Source of the DNA: Orcinus orca
Taxonomy: Eukaryota; Chordata; Mammalia; Artiodactyla; Delphinidae
NCBI RefSeq assembly: GCF_937001465.1
Contig: NC_064559.1
Span: 39,234,132 to 39,298,131 of the forward strand
Direction: 5' to 3'
Length of the DNA stretch: 64,000 nucleotides
Part shown: piece by piece, positions 34,386-45,399 of the stretch
How the letters are laid out: every line of letters starts with the position of its first letter
How positions within the stretch are numbered: position 1 is the stretch's first letter
Translations under genes and position numbers: made by a program
Notes under the pieces: model-generated
What the model was told of the DNA's origin: nothing
The model's database searches: none
What the model saw: only the letters and a program-made list of their open reading frames with translations

Positions 34386-34568
34386 CAGTGGTTCTCAAAC
34401 TTTAGCATGTGTCAGAATGACCTACAGCACTTTTAAAAACACAGCTAGTCCTGCATTCAGAATTTCTGATTCAGTAGGCTTGGAGTAGGGCTCAAGAATT
34501 TGCTTTTCTCACAAGTTCTCAGGTAATGTTACTGCTCTCGTCCCAGGAAGAATCTTTGAGAACCACCG
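34386..34568 (+). repeat. MER5A hAT element, near full length
   Basis: The inverted ends cagtggttctcaaac and tttgagaaccaccg are well preserved and the interior (agaatttctgattcagtagg) is standard MER5A. At 183 bases it is close to full length. Confidence 0.85.
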
Positions 34569-35604
34569 GTCCAAGTTCATGAAGGTTATCCTTTCCTTCA
34601 TAAGTAGTCTTAGGGATGGGAATTTAATGCACTTCTGGCCAATGAAAGGAAGTCTCTAGGAAGATTCTAGGAAAGGTTTCTTTGCTGATAAAAGAAAAAA
34701 AGAAAAACAGTCTCTCTCCTTTCACCAGATGTTATCATATTGAATGCAATGCCTAGAACAGTGGCAGCTATCTTAGAAACATCATGTGAGCCAGACTGTG
34801 GCAATCTCCACAAGATGCTGAAGATACCAGACTAGAAAGATGGAAAGAACCAGGTTTGCTTGCTTTTTAATAATGTTACACTACTGAATTAATCCTGGAA
34901 ACACTGTCTTGTGAAATAATATACTTGTCTTATTGTTAAATCATTTTGAATTAGATTTACTTTGCAACCCAAAGCAACCTAAGTTTTGTGTACATTCCCA
35001 AGACCTTAAATAGAGGAGTCAGGATGAGATTTAGGGGCACCTCTATATAGAAAGAACGGAGGATGCTTCTCCCTGGTAATGTGACAGAAGGTAAAGAGTG
35101 TGGGTACTGATGCAGATAGATTTGGTGGTTGAAAAATGAAGTAGCTCCCGGCTGATTCCTTCTATCTTACCAGGGCAGGAGGTATCAGGGAAGAAGAGGA
35201 TACAGCCTGTTTAAGAGGTGGGGAGAAAGTGTGGAAAAGTCTTTTTAGAGAATAATAAAAATAACTGACTGGGAAAACATAAGTTATAGCTAACTGTTCA
35301 TTTGAGATTTGTGATCTTAAATTTATAGAAAATAAGCAGTCAGCCTAGTTTGACAAATTTCTCCAATTTCTTGTGTGTAGATTGATATAGAGCAGACAGC
35401 TGACTCTACCACAGTTAAGTCTTTCTGGGTAAACATGAAAGAAACAGAGAAGGACAAGGAAGGACAAGGTGTCTTCAAAGAAGTGCTTATGAGGATGGAC
35501 CACAGAATCAAAGCCAGATTCTCCTCATCCCGGGGAGTCTTCCCCAATCCTCATCAAGTTTTGATTGGGTTTTCTCCTGGCATCCCAGCAGGAGCTCCAA
35601 GCAT

Positions 35605-36192
35605 ACTGCTTGTATTAGTTGTCTATTATTGCATAGCAAATTACCACAAACTTAGTAGCTTAAAACAATATTCAATTATAGGCTTTCACTTCTGTAAGTC
35701 AGAAGTCTGGGCACAGCAGCTCAGGGTCTCCCAAGGCTAATATCCAGGGGGCTACATTCTCATCTGGAGCTCAGGGTCTTCTTTCAAGTTGACGTAGTTG
35801 CAGGATAATTCAGTTCCTTATGGTTGTAGGACAGACATCCCATTTTATCACTGGTTGTTAGCTGGGAGCCACTCTGGGAGGCCACCCACATTTCTTGCCA
35901 CATTGCCTCCTCCATCTTCAAAGTTAACAAGGGAGATTCTCCCTCATTTTGAATCCCTCTCACACTTTGAATTTCTTCTTCAGGAACAGCCCAATTCCTT
36001 TTAAGGGCTCACATGATAGATCAGGTCCACCTGGATAATCTCCCTTTCTTAAAATTAGCTGTGCCATGTAACATAACCTAATCATGGGAGTGACTATCCA
36101 ATCATATTCACAGGTCCTGGGGATTTTACAGGGCTTGTTCACCAGGGGCAGGAATCTTTGGGCCATCTTAGAATTCTGCCTACCACACTAGA
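35605..36192 (+). repeat. Old mammalian repeat, class unresolved
   Basis: It begins tgtattagttgtctattatt followed by acaaacttagtagcttaaaa, runs about 580 bases and ends gccatcttagaattctgcct. A common mammalian repeat; I believe it is LTR- or DNA-transposon-derived but cannot settle which. Confidence 0.6.
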
Positions 36193-36726
36193 AAAGAGTC
36201 CTTTTAAATGGGGGAGAATAGACAAACCTGACAGAAGAATCCCAAATAATGTAGATACTCTCCCCTCCAGGAGATGGAACATAACTCTCTGCCCCCGAAA
36301 TGTGAGCCATGCACAGCGACTTCCTTTTAAGGAGTACACTGGAGAAACCTGACAATCACTACCTAAGCCTGAAGGTCAATGTCAACAGTAATAAGTCACA
36401 TTGATGTCATGTACCCTTGATATGCTGTGATGGGAATGTCATCTTACCTTTGTGATCTTCCTCCCCCAAACCCATAACCCCAGTCTAGCCATGAGAAAAA
36501 CATCAGACAAACCCAAATTGAAGGACATTCTACAAAATACCTGCCCAGTACTCTCAACACTGTCAAGGTCAGTGGAAACAAGGAAAGTTTGAGGAACTGT
36601 CGCGGTCTAGAGGAGCCTGAAGACATATAATGACTAAATGTATTGTGATATTCTCATGGGGCCCTGGAACAGAAAAATGAAATTAGGCAAAAACTAAGGA
36701 AATGTGAATAAAGTATTGGCTTTACT

Positions 36727-36775
36727 AAAAAAAAAAAGAAAGAAAAATGAAGGGAGGAAGAAGGAAGGAAGAAAG

Positions 36776-36846
<71 letters not shown>

Positions 36847-36895
36847 AAGAAAGAAAGAAAGAGAAAGAAAGAGAGAAAGAAAGGAAAGAAAAGAG
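36727..36895. repeat. (GAAA)n polypurine microsatellite
   Basis: Around 165 bases of almost pure purine on the plus strand, with a perfect core of some 18 GAAA units. It probably grew from an A-rich tail. Confidence 0.95.
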
Positions 36896-37229
36896 TACTT
36901 TATCACAAGAGGGCTTCTGACCTAGATTCTGGATATGAAGGGAGAAAATCAGATTTTGTGATACATACCCCTAGAACTGAACTACTCTGGAAGCTGATTT
37001 AGGAAATAAGACCTATTGCTCTGCTTCACTACCAGGCTTATGCAAGCATCAAAGTTTCCTCAGTCTCCAGACTTTCAACCTTTCCCTCTTCTCTCTGTCC
37101 CTTCATGGGTGATCTCTCCCATTCCCAAGATCTCATCCATCCCCAACTCACTGAAACCTCTCAAATCTTCAACTCCAGACCTACCCTCTCTCCAGAGCTC
37201 CAGATTCATGGTTTACATAAACTCTCTGC

Positions 37230-38110
37230 TGACCATCATTGCCTGTATGTCCCATAAACAGCCCAAACTTAATACATTCAAAATGGAACTCATTCTCTTC
37301 CTCACCAAATGTGTTTTTCCTCTTCTCTTCTCCAAGCCTGGGAGTTACCTCCAACTCCTCTCTCTTCCACAGTCTGCCAGTTTCACCTATAATTTATCAC
37401 TCAGATCTTTCCCTCTGTCCCCACTGCCTCTGTCTTGGTCCACTCCCTCACCGCTTCCTGCCTGAATTATTCTAACAATACCCCACTTGCTGCCTCTAGC
37501 TTGCTCCATTCTCATGTATTCTTCACTCTACCATAGTTATCTACTTAAAATGGTAACCTTGTTGAACTCTTTTGCTGCCTAAAATTCATCAGTGTTTCCC
37601 ATTGCCTACAGGATAACCAATTCAATATAAGACAAATTGATAGTTAGGATTAAACACCTACCTCCTGCATACTATTTCCTGCCATTTCCCCAAACCCATC
37701 CTTTATGCTCTAACACCAATCTTGCCTAACTTCTCTTGGACCATGCAGTGTACTCTCATGCATCCTCCCCTTTTCATGTGAAGTCCTCTCTCATTCCTGA
37801 ATCCTCAACCCTGAACCCCTCCTTTCCCTCCCAGAATCAGTGAACACTATTCATCCTTTAATACGCTAAGCTGCTCAGACATCCACTCTTAGGCCTTCTT
37901 TGACCACCTCCTCCCCAAACTGAATCAATACACTTCTCATTCTATTTGTTTACCTGGTATATAGTTCTATGATTGTGCTTATCCTAGTATTCAATGTATT
38001 GTCATAACTTATTTAATGTTTGTGTCCTCTATTTGACTATGAGCTACTTGAGGGCAAGGAGAACTTTGTATTCTGCTTTTTTTATAGCTATACATGACAT
38101 AGTATCAGAC
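37230..38110 (+). repeat. Long L2 LINE fragment
   Basis: In order: caaaatggaactcattctct, tgggagttacctccaactcc, cctgcctgaattattctaac, ggccttctttgaccacctcc and tatgagctacttgagggcaa, the layout of the last ~900 bases of L2. The 149-codon frame at 37016-37465 falls partly inside it and is not a gene. Confidence 0.75.
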
Positions 38111-38334
38111 ACACAGCTGGCTTCAACAAAGGCTCTGGACCTTATTGCTGCCTACACCACCTAGGGAATGCAAATGTCTTGGGCTAGGATAAAGGACCAC
38201 GGGAATTGCTGACGTGGAGCAGAAAGCAAAGACAACTGAAGCATAACCAAATAATAACTGAACCAACTGCTTCATTGGTGCCAGACCACTAAGCCCTTCA
38301 TAGTGCCCTAGCTCAGTATTCACCACACCTCTTA

Positions 38335-38485
38335 GTTGGTGTTAGCATCATCCTCACTTTACAGATGAGGAAATGGAGGCTAGAGAAGTTAAGTCACTCG
38401 TCCAAGGTCAGACCCCGGCAAGAGGAACCAGGACTTGAAGGAACCCAAGTGTGTCTGACTCCAGAGCCCCATACTCTTAAGTCCA
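38335..38485 (+). repeat. MIR SINE, 3' half
   Basis: It contains catcctcactttacagatga, ggctagagaagttaagtcac and cgtccaaggtcag, the MIR core and 3' part. Confidence 0.75.
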
Positions 38486-39494
38486 GCTAGCACTTGAGCT
38501 TGAAGGAAGTTCCTTGCACTGATTCAAACCTGTGAAGGACAGTACTGGGCTTGTGCTATGTGGGCAGCAGGGTGCCACTGCTCCCAGCCCATGCTGCCTG
38601 CTCCAGCAGCTAGTGTCTCTGCTTGGCCAGAAGCTGTGAGGGACAAAAGCAAAATGTCTGTGAAGGGTCTATCCCTTGGTATTGATTTGTCAAGGCCCTG
38701 GGGTCCCGGGGGCAGGTAGGAGGGATTCCAAAGGGTAAGCCAGTCACTGCAATGTCAGACACGAAGTTGGGAATGGAAGTAAAAGGTGAGGGAGCCAGAG
38801 TGGAGAGGATCGAGCCAAGTTGCCAGGTCTTGGGCAATTTCAAGCCCAAGGCTCTGAGCCAAGGACAAGCCACTGTGCCTAAAATAACCTCCCAAGAGAG
38901 TCTTAACTGACCATTTTGTAATCATTATCCCAGTTCTGACTTTTAGGTCAATGTCATTCGCATTGACTGGACCCCTATTATACGTTAGCACCGTGAAAGG
39001 TACAAAGACCTGGTCTTCTGCAGAGACAGGGCAAGCGCACAGGACACAATGAGAGCGCTGTATAAAACAATACATAATGCAGTGTCAACCTGTGTGGTCC
39101 CAGCCACAAAGCCAGCTGGAATTCGCAGAAAGGGAAGAGCAGAGTGTGCTGGCACAGGCAGTGGGGGCTTCTTGGAGCACAGGACCTGAAAGGAGGAAGA
39201 CAGAGTAGAAGAGAAGAGCTTTTCGGGTAGGAGGAAGAGGGGGAGCAAAGGTGAGGCGGCAGCAATGAGAAGGAATTGTTCCTTGGGCTGTATGAAACCC
39301 ATCTGTGGAACAAAGGATTCTTGCTGGAGAAGAATAGTATCTGAAGTTAGATGAGTAGGGAAGATCAGATGATAGAGGTCTCGGATCCAAGAATATTGAT
39401 CAAGTAAATTTAACGTGCAGAATCCAAAAGTTCATCACGTGGGCAATGAGAAATCATCCGGGCTTTGAAAAAGGCAATTAAGAATAAAAATTTA

Positions 39495-39701
39495 GGGCTT
39501 CCCTGGTGGCGCAGTGGTTGAGAGTCCGCCTGCCGATGCAGGGGACACGGGTTCGTACCCCGGTCCAGGAAGATTCCACATGCCACGGAGCGGCTGGGCC
39601 CGTGAGCCATGGCCGCTGAGCCTGCGCGTCCAGAGCCTGTGCTCCGCAACGGGAGAGGCCACAACAGTGAGAGGCCCGCATACCACAAAAAAAAAAAAAA
39701 A
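39495..39701 (+). mobile_element. CHR SINE with perfect target duplication
   Basis: Full-length copy from gggcttccctggtggcgcag to a 17-base A-tail. Duplication agaataaaaattta is perfect at 39481-39494 and 39702-39715. Low divergence from the other copies suggests a young insertion. Confidence 0.96.
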
Positions 39702-39904
39702 AGAATAAAAATTTAATTTTAGGGAGATTTATTTGGTGGTAGTGTTTGAGATGGATTAGAGACGAAAGGACTAAAGGCAAAAACAAAAAAAAACTGTCAA
39801 AAAAAACCAAAAACAAATAAACCCTGAATGCTTCTTGAGTATCCACTGAAAGTCTGACTGCATGCAAACTTAATAAACATAGTCTACCCCCTGCCAGTCC
39901 AATG

Positions 39905-40215
39905 GGGAAGACATTCATTAATCCCATAGTTACCTATTAAGGACCTGCTATGTGCCAAGGATTATACTGGGTCCTGGGGACACAGTGAAGAATAAAACAA
40001 AACTCTGGCCCTCATAAAGGTTAGCTTCACGTGGGTGTGGAAGACAACACAAAAGCAAACCAATAATTACATCAATGTAAAGCCAGATACGAAGTGCTAG
40101 GAAGGAAAATAAAGCAGGGCATTGGGCAGGGAATGGTGTGATAAACAGGTCAGGGAAGACCTCTAAAAGAAAATGTCACAATATTTCAAACCCAGAGAAC
40201 AGGCAAAATGGAGAT
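39905..40215 (+). repeat. Ancient mammalian-wide repeat fragment
   Basis: It contains tattaaggacctgctatgtg, tactgggtcctggggacaca and gaataaaacaaaactctggc, like the piece at 28.2 kb. Confidence 0.55.
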
Positions 40216-42689
40216 GCCACCGCTAGAAATAAGAATATTGAGAAGGTGACTCAGTTTGGAAGAGTACAGAGAAAGTGGGGAGTCTTGTTTCAAGTGCGGC
40301 AGGCTTGTGTTAAAAGCAGGATATCCACACAGAAATGTCAGGACACTAGAACTCTAATGTACAAGATCAGAGGAAGATAAATTAGGTTAGCCATGTAGAT
40401 TTTAAAATCATCCATTGATATTTCAGAGATAAGAACCTTCTCTCCAAAACTAATTTACATGAAATGAAAGTAACTCAAGGACTGAAAAAACTGGAGTATA
40501 AGATACACAAATAGTTTTATCATATCTCCTGTGATGATCCCCATGCTCTAGCCTCCTGGAACCTCAGGAATTGGGCAGTGACTTTGACAGGCAGCAAGCT
40601 AGTAACAAAATACTACTACTATAATTGAGGCTCACACACAACCAACCATCCAAAAGACGTCTGTCCCCTGTTCCTTCAAACCCCTAAGCACGGTTGTTGG
40701 GATAGCTCTATCCCTCTTCTGAACTGACTCCTCGGACCATACGTTGCCCCTTTGTGATTGCTTCTTCTGCTGATACTTCTGAATGTTTTAATGTTTGGGA
40801 GAAAGGGATTTGGCAAGCAAAATAAACAAATTTTAAACTGACCAATCCTGCTTTCCTAGAAATGGCAGGAATTAACGTTGGGATAGACTCATGGGCTCCA
40901 GTTTGCCCGGAACAGTTCCAGTTTCGGCACTGTAAGTCCCGTATCTTGGAGAAACCCCTCAGCCCTAGGCGAACTGGGATGGTTGGTCACCCTACAACTG
41001 GTATGACCTTGACCGCTATACCCTATGTCTGACATGCATGATGCAACACAAGGCTTTACATCTCTAAAGAGACAACAGCGCAGTCAAATCACGTGCTTAG
41101 TTTCCCAAGCCCTCGCCAAACTGCTACCCTAGGAACTGGGTACTCTTTCCTACCCAGACAGAGGAGCTGTGTCAGAAATTTCTAGGCATGTGGTGAACCT
41201 GGATTCCTCAGCCTTCTATTCCCACCATCTCACACTCAGCTCCAGCTACCACCTAAACAAGGAACACCAAATCCACCAGTGACCCCAGTCCATGGCACTG
41301 GCCACCCTCTCCGCCCAGCCCTGGCCAGCAAGCTGGTAGGGCCTGGGGCGGTGGACAAAGTTGGATTATCAGAGAGGGACAGAGGAGAACCCATCTGAGA
41401 TGGTGACGTGCTGTACCGCAGCAAATCACAAGAAAGGGGAACCCCATACACATTACAGTCTGCTGACGTCGGGAGGCGTGCAGTTTGCGTCTTTGAGTTA
41501 CAGAAATACTAGAAATGCTCACTGAACAGTCCATTTCGGAGTTTTGGGTCCAAAGCTCCAAAGGGCTGACTCACCGTCAGAGCAGAAATCACATGAAAGC
41601 CCTGGTATTAAGGTGTACAGCATACGCTCATTCAGAAGCCGTAGTATTTGAAACTCATACAGATCTTGGGTAAGCTCACAGATCATTTCCGCCGGTTATT
41701 AGAGGCTTCTCCAAAATTATAAGGAAGGTTCAAAGAAAATGCCAAGACTGATATTCATCCCCCCTTGCTACAGAATTTTCCTGCCTCACGAGGTGAAAAG
41801 AATAAATAAGCAGGGGACACAGGCCTCCAGAAATCATCCCTCTTTGGCCCTTTGTCACCTTGACTGCTTGTGTACATATTAAAATGTAGAATTTCAAATA
41901 AGCTCTTTAGGTATCCTTGCCCAATCTGCACACACAAATCCTACTAACCGAACTACTAATAGCCAAGGTGAAGGGTAGACGTAACTGTTGCCTTTTTAAA
42001 ATGAATTGTCTAGGAAATTGCCTCAGACCCCAAAGAAAGATTACTGTTAAAATTTCCAAGGACCCAATACGTGAGCCCTGCAACAGCCGTTTCCTGGTCC
42101 CTCCCCGCAAGGCTCAGCCTGACTGACTTTGCTGTTGCAAGATTGCATCACTGACTTTTGCAATTTTCTGGCCAGTCCAATTTCCCCCTCCTCTCTTTGC
42201 CCTCTCCCTTTCTCTGCTTGAAGCGCTTTTAGCCCAAGGTCTCTCCTTTCCCCTACTTGCTAACTAACTCTTGTGTATGGATAACCAAAGCTAAACCAGA
42301 ACACCCGCCGCAAAGATGAGGAAGTTTAATCCTAGTTGAAATCAACCCTACCCTCCTCATGCTTCCTAGAGTACTCTCTACTCTTCAGCTTCTTACCCAA
42401 GCTGCCTACTCTCACTCTTCTGTCCCTAAACTGTTTCTATGCTAAGTGGAGCTGGTACGGTGGCGTTGCCCCCCCAGGGAAGTGGCATATAATTATTGAG
42501 GAAAGTAATGAAATATTTGCAGTTCAGACCAGCAGACAAACTTTTACCAACGGCCCCCCCTTCCATGTTCACCTCTCCCTAGCCCCCAACTTCACTTCTC
42601 AAGTGGGAGTGGGGACAATTTGAATTTAACGGCAGTTCCCTGATACACAAAAGTACAGATACAAACACCTACAGGCACAGAGACTGACA

Positions 42690-42735
<46 letters not shown>

Positions 42736-42737
42736 AC
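42690..42737. repeat. (CA)n microsatellite
   Basis: About 20 CA units, about 0.8 kb upstream of the G0S2 TATA box. Confidence 0.95.
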
Positions 42738-43072
42738 GCCCCATCTGTGTATAAAGGGCGCCCTCAATGAAGAGTTATCTATCAAGTGACCCTAGCGATG
42801 CAAGCACCTATGAATAAAACCAGTCAGACCAGAAATAAACAGTATAAGCACAAAGTGCATTATGCAGAGCCTGGAGACCCGTTCTGATCATTACCCGGAT
42901 CCCTCCCCCTTGCCTTCTACCTCGGATCCCTACACGTGTGGGAAGACGACAAACCTCCTGAATAAAAACTAATTTTTCAGTTAGGTAGAACCCCAGGTGT
43001 CCTTATAAGGGGTCCTTCCAGGCTGCCCCGGACGAGGGAAGCACCCACCCACACGATTAGGAAAGAGGTCAG

Positions 43073-43282
43073 GGGCTTCCCTGGTGGCGCAGTGGTTGAG
43101 AGTCCGCCTGCCGATGCAGGGGACACGGATTCGTGCCCCGGTGCGGGAAGATCCCACATGCCGCAGAGCGGCTGGGCGCGTGAGCCATGGCCGCTGAGCC
43201 TGCGCGTCCGGAGCCTGTGCTCCGCAACGGGAGAGGCCACAACAGTGAGAGGCCAGCGTACCAAAAAAAAAAGAAAAAGAAA
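43073..43282 (+). mobile_element. CHR SINE in the proximal upstream region of G0S2
   Basis: Copy from ggggcttccctggtggcgc to an interrupted A-rich tail. The 12-bp duplication gaaagaggtcag is perfect at 43061-43072 and 43283-43294. Its end is about 250 bases upstream of the G0S2 TATA box, so it is the nearest mobile element to any promoter in the window. The body is CpG-rich, blending into the CpG-rich promoter region. Confidence 0.96.
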
Positions 43283-43510
43283 GAAAGAGGTCAGAAATGG
43301 ACGTGGATACCTCCCTGGGCTCTGGGTCCTCACCCTTGTACATCCAGGCCCGCCCTCCCCCGCACCCCGGGCTCACACAGCCGGCGCGACGTGCACATCT
43401 CGTGGCTGACTCCCCCAGGGTCCTTGCCCCGCTCCTCCCCCACCCTCCTCTTCCCGCCCCCTCCACTCTCTGGCCGGTGCAGCACTGGCACCAGCCCAAA
43501 GAGCCCAGGA

Positions 43511-43537
43511 GGCGGGGCTCGGAGAAAAACATATAAG
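43511..43537 (+). promoter_or_regulatory. G0S2 core promoter: GC box and TATA box
   Basis: A GC box (ggcggggc, 43511-43518) is followed by a clear TATA box (atataag, 43531-43537). Standard TATA spacing puts transcription start near 43560, just before the purine-rich non-coding exon. G0S2 is known to be strongly induced in adipose tissue and liver and by PPAR-gamma; a TATA-driven, CpG-rich promoter fits an inducible gene. Start position is inferred. Confidence 0.75.
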
Positions 43538-43559
43538 TGGCCCCGGGGCGCTGACCAGG

Positions 43560-43715
43560 TGTCAGTTGCGGAATCTCCATCCGGAAGACCCGCGGCTACC
43601 GAGGAAGGGGAGAAGGAGGCGGAGGAGGAGGAGGAGAACGCAGAGCCGCGGGACCCACGCACACCGTGACCGCCCACCCGGCTTGCGCTGCCTGCTGCTC
43701 GCTCGACGCCCCTAG
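43560..43715 (+). other. G0S2: G0S2 exon 1 (non-coding 5'UTR)
   Basis: This GC- and purine-rich leader ends in CCTAG followed by the consensus donor gtgagt at 43716. It is joined over a 159-base intron to the coding exon, whose acceptor is cttctcccgcag. The two-exon layout with a non-coding first exon is that of human G0S2. The 3' border is firm; the 5' end is inferred from the TATA box. Confidence 0.78.
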
Positions 43716-43905
43716 GTGAGTCCGGCGGGGAAGAGCGCGGCGGGGCGCGGGGTCCCGGGTGGGCTCAGCTCTCTGCAGGCCTACCCCGAGAGAGCCGAGT
43801 GAGGGCTGCTCGGGAGGATGCATCCGTCTTTCGGTGGCTTAAAAGCCCCCTTTTCTGCTCCGCTTCTCCCGCAGATCACTCCCACCCCGAGAGCCCGGAG
43901 CCGAG

Positions 43906-44217
43906 ATGGAAACTGTCCAGGAGCTGATTCCTCTGGCCAAGGAGCTGATGGCGCAGAAGCCCAGACGGAGTCTAGTGAGGCTGTATGTGCTGGGCGGCGT
44001 GCTGGCTCTCTTCGGCGCCGTGCTCGGCCTGATGGAGACCTTGTGCAGCCCCTTCACGGCCGCCGAGCGGGAGCGGGAGCGGGAGGCAGCGGTGGCCGAG
44101 CTGCAGGACGCCCGGGAGCGAAAGGCCCTCCGGGCGCGGGCCCTGCTGGAGAAAAGCAAGCAGCTGGAGGCTGTCCAGGGCTGCCGGGCCCCGACCAACC
44201 GGCTGTACGCCTCGTAG
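43906..44217 (+). CDS. G0S2: G0/G1 switch protein 2 (G0S2), ATGL inhibitor
   Basis: A complete 103-codon ORF in exon 2 (exon start 43875). G0S2 binds and inhibits adipose triglyceride lipase (ATGL/PNPLA2) on lipid droplets, restraining lipolysis; it is also reported at mitochondria and the ER. The protein opens METVQELIPLAKELMAQK and has a hydrophobic segment at about residues 26-46 (LYVLGGVLALFGAVLGLMET), the region known to bind ATGL. Next come the conserved CSPFTAA and a charged, helix-prone C-terminal half ending in AS. Length equals human. The start has a good Kozak context (ccgagATGG). The main oddity is an ERERERE run at residues 54-60, encoded by a GAGCGG repeat, where human has a non-repetitive charged stretch of the same length. 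There is no frameshift or stop; a functional gene is likely. Confidence 0.97.
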   Translation: METVQELIPLAKELMAQKPRRSLVRLYVLGGVLALFGAVLGLMETLCSPFTAAEREREREAAVAELQDARERKALRARALLEKSKQLEAVQGCRAPTNRLYAS

Positions 44218-44580
44218 GAACCTTGGGGGCCGGCGGAGGGAGGGGGAGAGAGACACACAGGGAGAGGAGAGTGAGGCAGAGCGCGAGGGTCGGGCTCGAG
44301 TGGGCGTCTCGTGCTGTTTGGACTGACGAGAAGCTACTGATTTTAGAACTGAACTACCACGTGGATCCACCAAAAGGCGTTTGGGATTGAGTTTTGCTGC
44401 TGTGCAGCACTGCAGAAAGATGACATGTCCAAAACCTTCCAGCTATCTGACTGCATCCAGCATTTTGCACTAGGGTGAACGGAGGAGAAATGCTTTTTAT
44501 ATTATTATTGTTGTTATTGTTATTATTATTACAGTGACCACCATTTTGCATTTTGAAATAAAAAACGTTTTGTAATTATA
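44218..44580 (+). other. G0S2 3'UTR with AU-rich segment
   Basis: The 3'UTR runs from the stop codon to a polyadenylation site shortly after the AATAAA signal. At about 44494-44532 it has a TTATT-rich stretch (ttattattgttgttattg) similar to what I recall from the human 3'UTR, a typical context for mRNA instability. That suits an immediate-early, rapidly regulated transcript. The cleavage site is inferred to lie 15-25 bases past the signal. Confidence 0.7.
44557..44562 (+). promoter_or_regulatory. Polyadenylation signal AATAAA of G0S2
   Basis: A canonical hexamer 340 bases after the G0S2 stop codon, followed by a T-rich stretch (gttttgtaattatatctc). It is the first AATAAA after the ORF and gives a transcript of roughly 0.85 kb, close to the human G0S2 mRNA. 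Confidence 0.8.
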
Positions 44581-44984
44581 TCTCAGCATCTGATTCCTGA
44601 GGGGCACGGTTTTCTGGGGTGGGCAGCAGGGAGGGCGGGCATTTTGGCGGAGGGGGTCTTCTTAACATGAGCCCAGTGGAGAGAGCAGTTTCCTGAAGGT
44701 CAGGCAACACTTGCTTCAGGGCTCTGGACTCATATTGATTTTACATGCTTATAAGTCTGTTAAGGATTCGTTTTTGCTTTGTGTTAGGAGTGGCAAGAGA
44801 GAAACTTTTCTAAGTCCTACCAGACTCAGCAGTTTAAGATCAGAAGATAAATCAGCTTCTGAGCTAGAGTAAGTGAATGAGAGATACTGATTAATTCTAG
44901 GGCGCAAAGCCTACTTGCCATCTCAGACCTGTGCACCAGAGGGTCTCGTGGTTGATACCTCTTTCTTCCTAACTGTATTTTAGT

Positions 44985-45041
44985 GGAGGGGGGTGGGGAC
45001 AGTGAGGGGGAAGGAGGGGTGGAGGGAGGGAGGGAGGGAGG
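44985..45041 (+). repeat. G-rich tract with predicted G-quadruplex
   Basis: Four or more runs of GGG separated by one to three bases (ggagggagggagggaggga), preceded by ggggggtgggg and gaggggg runs, about 420 bases past the G0S2 polyadenylation signal. The pattern meets the usual G3N1-7 quadruplex rule. Confidence 0.85.
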
Positions 45042-45399
45042 AAACTAGCTAGCTGGTAGGAAAAGAGGGAAGGCAATCTCCCAAGAACATTTAATTGGAT
45101 GTCTAGCTCTACCAAGCCCTTCTCCTCACAAACTGGATCACAGTAAGAAGTTCTAGGTTAGGAGGGGAAAAGACCGGTTGTCACAGTCCTGAGTCATCTT
45201 CCTCCAGGGACAGAACTTGCTCTGTGGTAATAGCTAGTCCAGTGGCTCTATGGGGCTCAGCATAGGGAATTTTAAACAATGGCTCTTAAAGAAGTAATTA
45301 GGGGCATAGGCCTGATGCCACTCCCCTAGTGATTTTAATACGTCTCCTGCCCTAACCAGGTACAGACATTTCCCTCTCTCCATCCATGGCTATGCATTT

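Larger units (their letters stand above)
32196..39479. other. Intergenic, DNA-transposon-rich
   Basis: No exon recognised. It holds four MER5A-like elements, another hAT-type element with inverted ends, an old 580-base repeat, a GAAA tract and an L2 relic. Confidence 0.7.
39716..43072. other. Intergenic, upstream of G0S2
   Basis: No exon recognised. An old repeat (39.9-40.2 kb) and a CA microsatellite are present; 40.3-42.6 kb has no repeat I can name and is the least repeat-like stretch upstream of G0S2, so distal regulatory elements could lie there. Confidence 0.55.
43320..44260. other. GC/CpG-rich region covering the G0S2 promoter and gene body
   Basis: CpG dinucleotides and G+C are clearly enriched here compared with the AT-rich repeats on both sides. 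The segment starts just after the upstream SINE and covers promoter, exon 1, intron and the coding part of exon 2. CpG density was judged by eye; I did not compute observed/expected ratios. Confidence 0.7.

Noticed and set aside
42690..42737. CRISPR-like regular repeats
   Set aside because: Simple CA microsatellite; no spaced direct repeats of CRISPR type occur anywhere in the window, as expected for a mammal.
42981..43580. 199-codon minus-strand frame upstream of G0S2
   Set aside because: Most of it is the antisense reading of the CHR SINE (the same peptide recurs at every SINE copy) plus promoter GC-rich sequence.
43839..44258. Long minus-strand frames (139 and 133 codons) opposite G0S2
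   Set aside because: They are antisense shadows of a GC-rich coding exon, match no known protein, and the plus frame is clearly G0S2.
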